44,545 nt of DNA, from positions 1 through 44,545 of the forward strand of contig CADBPG010000200.1 in assembly GCA_902796435.1 (NCBI GenBank). The letters are read 5' to 3'. Below the pieces are notes generated by a model. That model had not been told where the DNA came from. It saw only the letters and a program-made list of their open reading frames with translations, and did not search any database. Of the stretch, positions 23,032 to 32,699 are shown piece after piece. The translations under genes and the position numbers were made by a program. Source of the DNA: an uncultured Eubacteriales bacterium. Its GTDB lineage: Bacteria > Bacillota > Clostridia > Lachnospirales > Bianqueaceae. Each line of letters opens with the position of its first letter. The stretch's first letter is position 1.

Positions 23032-23060
23032 TGTTATTTTGGAAAATAGTGTGATACAAT
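23032..23060 (+). promoter_or_regulatory. Promoter of glgBCD
   Basis: The extended -10 TGATACAAT (23052-23060) has only a weak -35 at the proper distance. It lies 32 nt before the glgB start. The weak -35 next to a palindrome fits a regulated promoter. Confidence 0.55.
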
Positions 23061-23092
23061 GACATTAAATCTATGCCTGAAAGAGGGGTCCT

Positions 23093-25063
23093 ATGAGCAA
23101 AGAAACCAATGACTTTGTATGGAGTGCCGATCTACAGGATCTTCCCCGTTACTTGTTTCATGAGGGAACCAACACCAAAGCCTACCAGTATCTAGGCGCG
23201 CATTTTGATCCGGAAAGCGGGCAGGGCGTGTTCCGCGTCTGGGCACCGCATGCGCGCAAGGTCACGGTCATAGGCGAATTCAACCAGTGGAACATGGACT
23301 CTGGTTATATCGATATGCACCGCAGTCCCGGCGGGATCTGGGAAGGTGCAGGATATAACCTGTACGAGTATATGATGTACCGGTACTGTATCGAAACCGC
23401 CTCCGGCGAGCGGATCGTCAAGAGCGATCCCTTCGGCTTCCATATGGAAGAGCGGCCTTCCACCGCCAGCAAGCTGTACAACCTGGACGGATACGAATGG
23501 CACGATGAAGGCTGGATCCAGGACCGGGAGGCCCATCCCGTCTACGACAGGCCGGTCAACATCTACGAGGTCAACCTGGGGTCCTGGCGCACCTATGAGG
23601 ACGGACATTATTTCTCCTACCGCAAAATGGCGGAGGAACTTGTCCCGTATGTCAAGGATATGGGTTACACCCACATCGAGTGTATGCCGCTGTCTGAGTT
23701 CCCCTTCGATGGTTCCTGGGGCTATCAGGTCATCGGCTATTATGCACCCACGTCCCGCTACGGAACACCGAAGGATCTGATGTATTTCATCGATCAGTGC
23801 CACCAGAACGGTATCGGCGTGATCATGGACTGGGTCCCGGCACACTTCCCGAAGGATGCCGCAGGCCTGGCCCGGTTCGACGGACAGCCTTTGTACGAGC
23901 ATCCGGATCCGCAGCGCGGAGAGCATCCCGAGTGGGGCACCTTGATCTTCGATTACGGACGTAATGAGGTCAAGAGCTTCCTGATCTCCAATGCGCTGTA
24001 CTGGCTGGACATGTATCACATCGACGGCCTGCGTGTGGACGCGGTCGCCAGCATGCTGTACCTCGATTATGGCCGTAAGGCGGGCGAGTGGAAGCCCAAC
24101 AAATACGGCGGAAACGGTAATCTGGAAGCGGTCGAGTTCTTGAAGCAGCTCAATACCGCAGTCTTCCGGGAGCATCCCGGCGCCATGATGATCGCTGAAG
24201 AATCCACCACCTGGCCGGGCATCACCAAGCCGGTCGATCAGGATGGTCTGGGCTTCAACTTCAAGTGGAACATGGGTTGGATGAACGACATGCTCAGCTA
24301 CATTTCCATGGATCCTTACTTCCGCGGCGACAATCATAACCGGGTCACCTTCTCGCTGACCTACGCGTTTTCCGAGAATTTCGTGCTGCCCCTGTCCCAT
24401 GATGAAGTGGTCCACGGGAAAAAGAGCCTGATCAACAAATGGCCGGGTCCCTATAATGACCAGTTCGCGAACCTCAGAGCCTTCCTGGGCTACATGATGG
24501 TCCATCCGGGCAAGAAGCTCTTGTTCATGGGTGGTGAGTTCGGACAGTACATCGAATGGAAATACGACCAGGGTCTGGACTGGTTGCTGCTGGACTACGA
24601 GATGCATCGCAAGTTCAAGGACTATGTCAGCGCCATCAACCATTTCTATAAAGAAAACGCCCCGCTGTACGAGATCGAAAACAGTTGGGACGGGTTCTCC
24701 TGGATCAACGCGGACGATCGGGACCACAATACGCTTTCCCTGCGCAGGGTGGACCGCAATTCCGGCGAGATCGTGGCAGTCATCAACTTCTCACCGATCC
24801 GGCACGAGCATTACCGCATCGGCGTTTACAAGCACGCCATGTACCACGAGGTCCTGACCAGTGATGACGAACGCTTCGGCGGCGGCGGGTTCCACAATCC
24901 GTCCACCATCAAGAGCGAGGAGATCCCCTGCAACGGGTATGATTGTTCGCTGGAGCTTACCGTACCGCCTTTCGCCTGCATCTATCTGAAGCCGGGCCGC
25001 AAACTGGCACGCAAGAAGATCCAGAAGCCGAAAAAGACACCCCAAAAGAAGACCGGAGCCTGA
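23093..25063 (+). CDS. glgB: 1,4-alpha-glucan branching enzyme
   Basis: The 656-residue GH13 enzyme has an N-terminal carbohydrate-binding module 48 (GVFRVWAPHARKVTVIGEFN), then the catalytic barrel with the nucleophile D316 in DGLRVDAVASM, the acid in IAEEST (about 369), LSHDEVVHGKKSL with the third catalytic Asp, and a C-terminal beta domain. It forms alpha-1,6 branches in glycogen. A Lys/Pro-rich tail of about 20 residues after the beta domain is extra. AGAGGGG precedes the ATG. First gene of the glgBCD unit. Confidence 0.97.
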   Translation: MSKETNDFVWSADLQDLPRYLFHEGTNTKAYQYLGAHFDPESGQGVFRVWAPHARKVTVIGEFNQWNMDSGYIDMHRSPGGIWEGAGYNLYEYMMYRYCIETASGERIVKSDPFGFHMEERPSTASKLYNLDGYEWHDEGWIQDREAHPVYDRPVNIYEVNLGSWRTYEDGHYFSYRKMAEELVPYVKDMGYTHIECMPLSEFPFDGSWGYQVIGYYAPTSRYGTPKDLMYFIDQCHQNGIGVIMDWVPAHFPKDAAGLARFDGQPLYEHPDPQRGEHPEWGTLIFDYGRNEVKSFLISNALYWLDMYHIDGLRVDAVASMLYLDYGRKAGEWKPNKYGGNGNLEAVEFLKQLNTAVFREHPGAMMIAEESTTWPGITKPVDQDGLGFNFKWNMGWMNDMLSYISMDPYFRGDNHNRVTFSLTYAFSENFVLPLSHDEVVHGKKSLINKWPGPYNDQFANLRAFLGYMMVHPGKKLLFMGGEFGQYIEWKYDQGLDWLLLDYEMHRKFKDYVSAINHFYKENAPLYEIENSWDGFSWINADDRDHNTLSLRRVDRNSGEIVAVINFSPIRHEHYRIGVYKHAMYHEVLTSDDERFGGGGFHNPSTIKSEEIPCNGYDCSLELTVPPFACIYLKPGRKLARKKIQKPKKTPQKKTGA

Positions 25064-25123
25064 GTTTTCAGACTCTGACATACAAGCCACTACATAATCA
25101 AAAAATAGAACGGAGGAGCATGT

Positions 25124-26317
25124 ATGCGCAACAAAAAGAAGACAATCGCTATGCTGCTGGCAGGCGGACAGGGCAGCCGTTTAGGCGTCCTGACAGCGGA
25201 TGTCGCAAAACCGGCGATCCCCTTTGCCGGAAAGTATCGTATCATTGACTTTCCTTTAAGCAACAGTATCAATTCCGGTATCGATACTGTTGGTGTCCTG
25301 ACCCAGTACCGTCCGTTGGAACTCAACGCGTACATCGGTAATGGCCAGGCGTGGGATCTGGACCGCAACGACGGTGGTGTTTCCATTCTTCCGCCGTACA
25401 TGACCGGAAAAGAGGGCGAGTGGTACAAAGGTACCGCCAATGCCATCTATCAGAACATCAATTTTGTAGACCGGTATGATCCGGAGTACGTCGTAGTCCT
25501 GTCCGGCGACCATATCTACAAGATGGACTATTCCGAAATGGTGCGCTACCATCAGGAAAAGGGCGCGGCCTGCACCATCGCCGTCCGTAACGTTCCTCTG
25601 GAAGAAGCCAGCCGATTCGGTATCCTGAATACCAAAGAGGACAACGAGATCTACGAGTTCGAGGAGAAGCCGAAGCATCCGAAATCCACAAAGGCTTCCA
25701 TGGGCGTCTATGTCTTCACCTGGAGCAAGATGCGTGAGTGCCTCATCCGTGACGAGCAGAATCCGGATTCCGAAAACGACTTTGGTAAGAACATCATCCC
25801 GATGATGATCGACAACGGCGACAAGCTCTATGCCTACGAGTTCGATTCCTACTGGAAAGATGTCGGAACCATCGAATCCCTGTGGGAAGCCAACATGGAG
25901 ATCCTTTCCGGTGAAGCCGGTATCGAGCTTTCCGATCCGGACTGGCGTATCTACTCCCGCAACCCGAACGAGCCGCCGCACTATGTCGCGGACAATGCGA
26001 TCATCAAGAACTCCATGATCACCGAAGGTGCCCGCATCTATGGTGACGTCGAGAATTCTATCATCTTCTATGGCGCTTATGTCGGCCCGGGCGCAACCGT
26101 CCGCAATGCCGTCATCATGCCGGATGCGCGCATCGAAGCCGGTGCTGTCGTCGACTATGCGATCGTCGGTCAGGAATCCGTGATCGGTGCCGGCGCGAAG
26201 GTCGGTCTGCCGATGAACGAGTGCAAGAAGGGTGATATCGCCGTAATCGGTAATGAATTGAAGGTCAGTGCCGGTGCTGTCGTTGCGCCTGGCGAGATGC
26301 TGGCTGAGAACAAATAA
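25124..26317 (+). CDS. glgC: Glucose-1-phosphate adenylyltransferase, catalytic subunit
   Basis: The 397-residue protein has the nucleotidyltransferase signature [67 protein letters not shown] and a C-terminal left-handed beta-helix with hexapeptide-like repeats. It makes ADP-glucose, the committed glycogen precursor. GGAGGAG lies 5 nt before the ATG. It is followed 19 nt later by its non-catalytic homologue GlgD, as in other clostridia and bacilli, where the pair forms a heterotetramer. Confidence 0.97.
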   Translation: MRNKKKTIAMLLAGGQGSRLGVLTADVAKPAIPFAGKYRIIDFPLSNSINSGIDTVGVLTQYRPLELNAYIGNGQAWDLDRNDGGVSILPPYMTGKEGEWYKGTANAIYQNINFVDRYDPEYVVVLSGDHIYKMDYSEMVRYHQEKGAACTIAVRNVPLEEASRFGILNTKEDNEIYEFEEKPKHPKSTKASMGVYVFTWSKMRECLIRDEQNPDSENDFGKNIIPMMIDNGDKLYAYEFDSYWKDVGTIESLWEANMEILSGEAGIELSDPDWRIYSRNPNEPPHYVADNAIIKNSMITEGARIYGDVENSIIFYGAYVGPGATVRNAVIMPDARIEAGAVVDYAIVGQESVIGAGAKVGLPMNECKKGDIAVIGNELKVSAGAVVAPGEMLAENK

Positions 26318-26336
26318 GCAAAAGGGAGGGTCCATT

Positions 26337-27455
26337 ATGAAAAATACGATGGCAATCATCTTTGCCTATAAAAATGATGAGCAGTTAAAAGCGCTCACAC
26401 AGCTTCGTACCGTATCCTCTCTGCCTGTCGCGGGAAGATATCGTGTCATCGATTTTACCTTGTCCAATCTGGTCAATTCCGGCATCACCAAGGTCGGTAT
26501 GATCACCCGCAGCAACTACCAGTCTTTGATGGACCACGTCGGTTCCGGTAAAGAGTGGGAGCTGTCCCGTAAACGTGATGGTCTGTACATGCTGCCGCCG
26601 TTCTCTCAGCAGGACAGCGTCGGTCTGAACTCCCGCGGCCGTGTGGAAGCGCTGATCAACGCCCTGACGTTCATCCGTAAGTCCACCAGCGAATACATCA
26701 TCCTGCATGATTCTGATTCCATCTTCAACACCACCTACGATGATATGATGAACTATCATCAGGAGAAAGGTGCGGACATCACCGTCATGTATCAGCATGG
26801 TGATTTTGCTCCGGAAGCCAACGAGGAGACCTGTTACTTCCAGTTTGACGAAGACGGCCGTGTCATCGACGTTGCCATCGATCCAACCACCGGACGTGAG
26901 AACCGCAGCATCGGCGTGGTCATCATGAAGAAGACCCTGCTGGAGAGCCTGATCCATGACTGTGCTTCCCACAACCTGGTCAGCTTCCGTCGTGACATCC
27001 TGCAGCGCCGTGTCAATGATCTGAAGATCTACGGCTACCGCTACGATGGCTACATCTCCAGCATCAACACCATCGCTTCTTACTTCCGCGCCAACATGGA
27101 TGCGCTGGATCCGCAGGTCCGCGAGGAACTGTTCTACAAGGATTCCAAGATCGCGACGAAGATCCGCGACGAGGTCCCGACCATCTACCGCGGCTCCAGC
27201 CAGGTCAAGAATTCTCTGATCGCCGACGGCTGCGTCATCGAAGGTACGGTCGAGAACTCCATCATCTTCCGCGGCGTACATATCCGCAAGGGCGCGGTGG
27301 TCCAGAACTCCATCATTATGCAGGATTCCGAGATCCAGGCCGGCTCACAGTTGAACTATGTGATCACCGACAAGGACGTCGTTATCCGCGAGAATCGCAA
27401 GCTTTATGGCTTCGAACTCTTCCCGATGGTACTTTCCAAGGGCAGTGTAGTGTAA
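26337..27455 (+). CDS. glgD: Glucose-1-phosphate adenylyltransferase regulatory subunit
   Basis: The 372-residue GlgC homologue keeps the fold (LPVAGRYRVIDFTLSNLVNSG, YIILHDSD, the C-terminal beta-helix) but has lost the catalytic GGxGxRL loop: the N-terminus reads IIFAYKNDEQLKALTQL. In Geobacillus GlgD raises activity of GlgC and changes regulation, and the same is expected here. It starts at ATG 26337 after AGGGAGGG; earlier in-frame codons lie within glgC. A terminator follows. Confidence 0.93.
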   Translation: MKNTMAIIFAYKNDEQLKALTQLRTVSSLPVAGRYRVIDFTLSNLVNSGITKVGMITRSNYQSLMDHVGSGKEWELSRKRDGLYMLPPFSQQDSVGLNSRGRVEALINALTFIRKSTSEYIILHDSDSIFNTTYDDMMNYHQEKGADITVMYQHGDFAPEANEETCYFQFDEDGRVIDVAIDPTTGRENRSIGVVIMKKTLLESLIHDCASHNLVSFRRDILQRRVNDLKIYGYRYDGYISSINTIASYFRANMDALDPQVREELFYKDSKIATKIRDEVPTIYRGSSQVKNSLIADGCVIEGTVENSIIFRGVHIRKGAVVQNSIIMQDSEIQAGSQLNYVITDKDVVIRENRKLYGFELFPMVLSKGSVV

Positions 27456-27462
27456 TTATGAA

Positions 27463-27500
27463 TAAAAAAGGGAACCCTGTAGGGTTCCTTTTTGTTTTTC
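27463..27500 (+). terminator. Intrinsic terminator of glgBCD
   Basis: GGAACCCT / AGGGTTCC with a 2-nt loop region, preceded by an A run and followed by TTTTTGTTTTT. It separates glgBCD from glgAP. Confidence 0.9.
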
Positions 27501-27533
27501 TAAACATTTATTGCGGGGAGAACGAACCTGCAT

Positions 27534-27562
27534 TTGACTGAAAACCATACTTGTGCTATAAT
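27534..27562 (+). promoter_or_regulatory. Promoter of glgA-glgP
   Basis: TTGACT (27534-27539), 17-nt spacer and TATAAT (27557-27562) with TGC before it (extended -10). It is the strongest protein-gene promoter in the window and makes glgAP independent of glgBCD. Confidence 0.88.
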
Positions 27563-27607
27563 TTTTATTTGCGTAACAAGATTATTCGATGATAGGAGGT
27601 TATCGAA

Positions 27608-29047
27608 ATGAAAGTCTTATTTGCGGCTTCTGAAGCAGTACCGTTTATTAAGTCGGGTGGTTTAGGAGATGTAGCTGGCGCTTTGCCACCTGCCCTCCGT
27701 AAAAAGATGATCGGCGCACGTGTCGTCCTGCCTTTGTATCAGGAGATTCCGCAGGAAATGAAAGACACCATGCATTTTGTTAAGGAGATCTGGGTCCCGT
27801 TGGCATGGCGCAGTCAGTACTGCGGCATTTTCGAAGCCAAGGTCGGCCAGGTTACATATTATCTGCTGGACAACCAGTATTACTTCGGGCGTCGTGGCTT
27901 GTACGGTCATTTTGACGATGCGGAACGTTTTGCGTTCTTCTCTAAAGCAGTGCTGGAGATCATCCAGTATATCGACTTCCAGCCGGATGTCATCCACTGC
28001 AATGATTGGCAGACAGCCATGATCCCGATCTATCTGAATCATTTCTACAAGACCATCGGCGCGCCGTACAAGGACATCAAGACGGTGCTGACGATCCACA
28101 ACATCCAGTATCAGGGTGTTTTCCCGGATAACGTCACCGAGTATGTCCTCGGTCTGCCGCGTGAGTATTTCACCGGCGGTTATCTGGACTTCGGCGGCTG
28201 CGTCAACTTCCTGAAGGCCGGTATCCTTTCGGCCGACTGGGTCACCACCGTCAGCCCGTCCTACGCGGAAGAGCTGCAGTATGAGTTCTACGGCTACGGT
28301 CTGCAGGACATCATCCGCTCCGAGCGTGCCAAGGTCAGCGGTATCATCAATGGTATCGATTATAATTTCAACGATCCGGAGAAGGATCCGCACCTGTTCA
28401 AGAATTACTCGGTCGATGATCTGGAAGGTAAGGAAGAGAACAAGATCCGTCTGCAGGAAATGCTGGGTCTGCCGGTCAATCCGAATATCCCGATGATCGC
28501 CATGGTCACCCGTCTGGCCGATCACAAGGGTCTGGACCTGGTCGCGTCCGTCCTGTACGAGATCCTTTCCGAGGATGTGCAGTTCGTCGTGCTGGGCACC
28601 GGTTCCTGGGAATATGAGGATATGTTCCGCAAAGCCCATGAAAGCTATCCGCAGAAGGTTTCTGTCAACCTGACCTTCAACATCGACCTGGCACAGAAGA
28701 TCTACGCTGGCGCGGACCTGTTCCTGATGCCTTCCAAGAATGAGCCTTGCGGCCTTTCTCAGATGATCTCTATGCGGTACGGCACACTGCCCATCGTCCG
28801 TGAGACCGGCGGTCTCAAGGATACGGTCGAGCCCTACAACGAGTTCACAGGCGAAGGCACCGGCTTCAGCTTCCACGATTACAGTGCGCAGGATATGCTG
28901 CATGTGATCCGCAATGCGCTGAACACGTTCTATGAGAAAGATGCCTGGACAAAACTGATGAAGAACGCGATGTCCAAGGATTTCAGCTGGAATATTCCGG
29001 CGCGTGAATACATGGCCCTGTACAGGTTGATCACAGGGAAACGATAA
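27608..29047 (+). CDS. glgA: Glycogen synthase (ADP-glucose, GT5)
   Basis: The 479-residue GT-B enzyme has KSGGLGDV (15-22), which binds the ADP-glucose phosphate, DVIHCNDWQTAMIP and TIHNIQYQGVFP in the N-terminal domain, and MPSKNEPCGLSQMISMRYG, the C-terminal donor site with the catalytic Glu. It extends alpha-1,4 glucan chains with ADP-glucose supplied by GlgC/GlgD. AGGAGG precedes the ATG. glgP follows 24 nt later. Confidence 0.97.
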   Translation: MKVLFAASEAVPFIKSGGLGDVAGALPPALRKKMIGARVVLPLYQEIPQEMKDTMHFVKEIWVPLAWRSQYCGIFEAKVGQVTYYLLDNQYYFGRRGLYGHFDDAERFAFFSKAVLEIIQYIDFQPDVIHCNDWQTAMIPIYLNHFYKTIGAPYKDIKTVLTIHNIQYQGVFPDNVTEYVLGLPREYFTGGYLDFGGCVNFLKAGILSADWVTTVSPSYAEELQYEFYGYGLQDIIRSERAKVSGIINGIDYNFNDPEKDPHLFKNYSVDDLEGKEENKIRLQEMLGLPVNPNIPMIAMVTRLADHKGLDLVASVLYEILSEDVQFVVLGTGSWEYEDMFRKAHESYPQKVSVNLTFNIDLAQKIYAGADLFLMPSKNEPCGLSQMISMRYGTLPIVRETGGLKDTVEPYNEFTGEGTGFSFHDYSAQDMLHVIRNALNTFYEKDAWTKLMKNAMSKDFSWNIPAREYMALYRLITGKR

Positions 29048-29071
29048 CGGAAACTATTGAAGGAGATTTTA

Positions 29072-31516
29072 ATGGAAAAAAAGCAACTGAGATCCTTGAT
29101 CGCAGGCAAGCTCAGCCGGCACTACGGTGTTGAGCCGAGAAATGCAACCAAGAACCAGATGTATCATACCTGTGCGCTGGTGGTTCGCGATCTGATGATG
29201 GAAAAATGGAACAAGACCCAGAAAGAGATCGAGAAAAAACATGCGAAGCAGGTCTGCTACCTGTCTCTGGAGTTCCTGATCGGTAAATCCCTGAAAAACA
29301 ATATCTACAATTTAGGCCTTCTGGACGAGTTCCAGTGTGTTTTGAAGGGCATGGGCTGCGATCTGCAGGATCTGGTCGATATCGAAGAGGACGCCGCACT
29401 GGGTAATGGCGGTCTGGGCCGTCTGGCGGCCTGCTATATGGACGCTCTGGCTGCGCAGAACCTGCCGGCCACCGGCTTCAGTATCCTGTATGAATACGGT
29501 CTGTTCAAACAGCGTATCATCGAAGGTCAGCAGACGGAGCTGCCGGACAGCTGGCTGGATACCGGCCGCAGCTGGCTCATTCCCCGTACCGACGAGGCTG
29601 TCGAAGTCCATTTCGGCGGCGAACTGGTCGAGCATTGGGAATCCGGCCACCTGGCCATTGAGCATCAGAATTACACCAGTGTTACCGCTGTTCCGCATGA
29701 CATGCTGATCTCCGGTTACCAGTCGGATACCGTCAATACCCTGCGTCTGTGGCAGGCGAAAGCCACCCGTACTCTGGACTTCAAGCTCTTTGGTGAGGGT
29801 GATTACCTGCGCGCGATCGAAGAGCAGGCCATGGCGGAGACCATCTCCAAGATCCTGTATCCGGAAGACAAGCACGTGGAAGGTAAGTCTCTGCGTCTGA
29901 AGCAGCAGTACTTCTTCGTATCCGCTTCGATCCAGAATATCATCAACCATCATATGCGGACCTACGGACGTCTGGACAATCTGCCCAAGCGTGTCGTGAT
30001 CCAGATCAATGATACACATCCGACACTGGTCATTCCGGAAATGATGCGTATCATGATGGATGTCCACGGTCTGACTTGGGAGGATGCCTGGGATATCACC
30101 ACGCATACCGTTGCCTACACCAACCATACCATCATGCCTGAGGCATTGGAGCGTTGGTCTGAGGATCTGGTCAAGTCGATCATGCCGCGTGTCTATCAGA
30201 TCATCGTGGAGATCAACCGTCGCTTCTGTGAAGACCTGTGGAACTTCTACCCGAATGATTGGGACACCATCTCCAAGATGGCGATCATCGCTTACAACGA
30301 GGTGCGCATGGCGAACCTGGCCATCGCTGGTTCCTTCTCTGTCAACGGTGTTTCCGCACTGCATTCCCAGATCCTGAAGGACGACAGTTTCAAGGATTTC
30401 TATCATGTAACGCCCGCGAAGTTCAACAACGTGACCAACGGTATCGCGTACCGCCGTTGGATGGGACAGGCCAATGAAGGTCTGACCGCCCTGGTCACGG
30501 ATAAGATCGGACCGGACTTTCTGAAGGATCCTAAGGAACTGAAGAATTTCGCAGCCTTTGCCGAGGACGAGGATACTTTGACCCGCTTCGACAAGATCAA
30601 GCGCGACAACAAAGAGCGTCTTGCCCGCTATATCAAAGAGCATAACGGGATCACGGTGGATCCGGATTCCATGTTCGACGTACAGGCCAAGCGTCTGCAC
30701 GAGTACAAGCGCCAGACGCTGAACATCCTGCATATCCTTAGGATGTATTACGAACTGAAGGACAACCCGAACTTGGATGTTACCCCGCGTACCTTCATCT
30801 TCGGTGCCAAGGCTGCCCCTGGTTACTATACGGCCAAGCAGATCATCCGTCTGATCCATTCCGTTGCGGACATGATCAACAATGATCCGCAGGTCAACGA
30901 CAAGCTGAAGGTCGTCTTCCTGGAGGATTATAAGGTCAGCATCGCGGAGATCCTGATGCCGGCCGCCAACCTCAGTGAGCAGATCTCCACCGCCGGCCGT
31001 GAGGCTTCCGGTACGGGTAACATGAAGTTCATGCTGAACGGCGCGCTGACCATCGGTACGATGGACGGTGCCAACATCGAGATCTGTGAATCTGTTGGGG
31101 AAGAGAACATGTTCATCTTCGGTCTGCGCAAGGACGAGGTCCTGGATCTGCAGCGCAACGGATACAACGCCATGTATTACTATCAGCAGAACGCGTGGCT
31201 GTCCCGTATCCTGAACTCGATCCAGAACGGCATCGGCCGGGCAGACGGTCCGCAAGTCTCCTATCAGGATATCGTACATTCGCTGATCATCGGCAATGAC
31301 TACGGTACCGCAGATCCTTATCTGGTCCTGGCGGACTTCGAGGACTACTGCCGTGTACAGAGGATCGCCGGCGAACAGTTCAAGGATGCGAAGACCTGGA
31401 ACCAGAAGGCCATCATCAATGTGGCAGGCGCGCACATCTTTGCCGCGGATCGTTCCGTCCAGGATTATAATGAGCGCATCTGGCACTTGACGACTTTGTG
31501 GAAAGATAAGAAATGA
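29072..31516 (+). CDS. glgP: Glycogen/starch phosphorylase
   Basis: The 814-residue GT35 enzyme uses pyridoxal phosphate. The PLP lysine is K652 in GTGNMKFMLNGALTIGT; other hallmarks are ALGNGGLGRLAACYMDALA, NDTHPTLVIPEMMRI, YTNHTIMPEALERW, QAKRLHEYKRQTLN and GAKAAPGYYTAKQIIRLI. It releases glucose-1-phosphate from glycogen ends. AGGAG lies 6 nt before the ATG; a TTG 15 nt earlier has no better site. Synthase and phosphorylase share one transcript, so net flux must be set at the enzyme level. Its stop overlaps the next start (ATGA). Confidence 0.97.
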   Translation: MEKKQLRSLIAGKLSRHYGVEPRNATKNQMYHTCALVVRDLMMEKWNKTQKEIEKKHAKQVCYLSLEFLIGKSLKNNIYNLGLLDEFQCVLKGMGCDLQDLVDIEEDAALGNGGLGRLAACYMDALAAQNLPATGFSILYEYGLFKQRIIEGQQTELPDSWLDTGRSWLIPRTDEAVEVHFGGELVEHWESGHLAIEHQNYTSVTAVPHDMLISGYQSDTVNTLRLWQAKATRTLDFKLFGEGDYLRAIEEQAMAETISKILYPEDKHVEGKSLRLKQQYFFVSASIQNIINHHMRTYGRLDNLPKRVVIQINDTHPTLVIPEMMRIMMDVHGLTWEDAWDITTHTVAYTNHTIMPEALERWSEDLVKSIMPRVYQIIVEINRRFCEDLWNFYPNDWDTISKMAIIAYNEVRMANLAIAGSFSVNGVSALHSQILKDDSFKDFYHVTPAKFNNVTNGIAYRRWMGQANEGLTALVTDKIGPDFLKDPKELKNFAAFAEDEDTLTRFDKIKRDNKERLARYIKEHNGITVDPDSMFDVQAKRLHEYKRQTLNILHILRMYYELKDNPNLDVTPRTFIFGAKAAPGYYTAKQIIRLIHSVADMINNDPQVNDKLKVVFLEDYKVSIAEILMPAANLSEQISTAGREASGTGNMKFMLNGALTIGTMDGANIEICESVGEENMFIFGLRKDEVLDLQRNGYNAMYYYQQNAWLSRILNSIQNGIGRADGPQVSYQDIVHSLIIGNDYGTADPYLVLADFEDYCRVQRIAGEQFKDAKTWNQKAIINVAGAHIFAADRSVQDYNERIWHLTTLWKDKK

Positions 31517-32601
31517 TCTTATTAGAACAAATCAAAAAAGACCTGATCGATGCGGTCGACACCCATGCGGTGATCGATCGCATCGCTTCTGATTTTTACG
31601 AGCGTATCGAAGAGCTGCGTGCGACAGATGCCATCTTCTATCAGATGCTCTGGGAGTACGAGACTTTCCGTGCCTATTTCAAGGCAGAGAACGAGACGCT
31701 GCTGTCCCATCAGGAGATCCTGCTCAAGGATATGAGCATGAACCTGGAGGACGAGATCGATGATTCCTTCGACCAGGTCGAGGACCGGAAGATGGAAGAG
31801 CTTCTGCTGCCGGACTTCCGCCAGGATATCATGAAGGACCTGCATGAGCAGGGCATCACCCTGGCGCCGAAGACCCGTCTGTCTTCAGACATCATCGAGG
31901 AACTGTATGAAGAGGCCTACCGGGCCTTTGATGCCTATAAGGAGCGTCTGTACCAGCGTGTGCTGGATCTTTCTCCCATGAAGGCCTACGAGCGGGGCAA
32001 GGCTTTGAAAGAGCAGTTCCGCAAGGACCGGGGCATCCGCTTCGACGAGGAGGACTTCCTTGCCTTGTTTGACGATATGCTGAAAAAGGAGCACCTGATG
32101 GACGTCCTGAAGGACAAGGTCCGTGAGGTGCTTAAGTACAATCGTCATTATATCCTTGCGGATGTGGATCCGGAGGAAGCGGTGGAGGATACGCTAGAGC
32201 CTGAGAATGAGCGCCTGGATGGTGTGCTGACACCGGACGGGGACTTAAAGGACCAGCCCTATTCCTTCGTTTCCGAACTGATGAGCGAGTATACCGGCCG
32301 CCGTATTCTGGCGACGGAAAACGAACTGTCCGATGAATCCTACTGGACCACCTATGCGGATGATTTCCAGGATCTGATCTTAAGCTATGTGGAGGCGCGC
32401 CTGGAGGAGGAACTTCGGTTCTTGCAATCGGAGCGTGCCGAGGACTGGACGGCTTTCCGCACGTTATGCCGTTTGAGCGACGAAGAGGTCAAAGATACCG
32501 AGCGTTTTCTACTTAAGTGTGACAAGGTCAACTATGGCTTGGCACAGCGGGTGGATGACCTGTGGCAAAAGCTCTGCCAGACGCCGCTTAAGGAGATCTA
32601 A
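31513..32601 (+). CDS. Acidic helical protein of unknown function, translationally coupled to glgP
   Basis: The 362-residue protein is acidic, rich in Glu, Asp, Leu and Arg, predicted almost wholly helical, without signal peptide or membrane segment. Repeated patterns such as ELYEEAYRAFDAYKERLYQR and LILSYVEARLEEELRFL suggest helical bundles or coiled coils. I recognise no family. Its ATG overlaps the glgP stop by 4 nt, so it is made in step with glycogen phosphorylase; a role in binding or regulating GlgP or glycogen granules is plausible but inferred only from position. Confidence 0.8.
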   Translation: MILLEQIKKDLIDAVDTHAVIDRIASDFYERIEELRATDAIFYQMLWEYETFRAYFKAENETLLSHQEILLKDMSMNLEDEIDDSFDQVEDRKMEELLLPDFRQDIMKDLHEQGITLAPKTRLSSDIIEELYEEAYRAFDAYKERLYQRVLDLSPMKAYERGKALKEQFRKDRGIRFDEEDFLALFDDMLKKEHLMDVLKDKVREVLKYNRHYILADVDPEEAVEDTLEPENERLDGVLTPDGDLKDQPYSFVSELMSEYTGRRILATENELSDESYWTTYADDFQDLILSYVEARLEEELRFLQSERAEDWTAFRTLCRLSDEEVKDTERFLLKCDKVNYGLAQRVDDLWQKLCQTPLKEI

Positions 32602-32632
32602 GCACTTATCCCAGATTTTACCTTATCATCCC

Positions 32633-32660
32633 AGAGCCCTTGTGATCAAGGGCTCTTTTG
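32633..32660 (+). terminator. Intrinsic terminator of glgA-glgP unit
   Basis: A 10-bp perfect stem AGAGCCCTTG / CAAGGGCTCT with loop TGAT, followed by TTTT. Confidence 0.9.
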
Positions 32661-32699
32661 CTATATACTGAAGGCAGAATATGGGAGGAGGGTGACGTT

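Noticed and set aside
23192-24727. Long open frame antisense to glgB
   Set aside because: No start site, no recognisable domain, and glgB is continuous on the plus strand.
29312-31486. 724-codon open frame antisense to glgP
   Set aside because: Shadow of a GC-rich gene; composition is an artefact of the opposite strand and glgP is certain.
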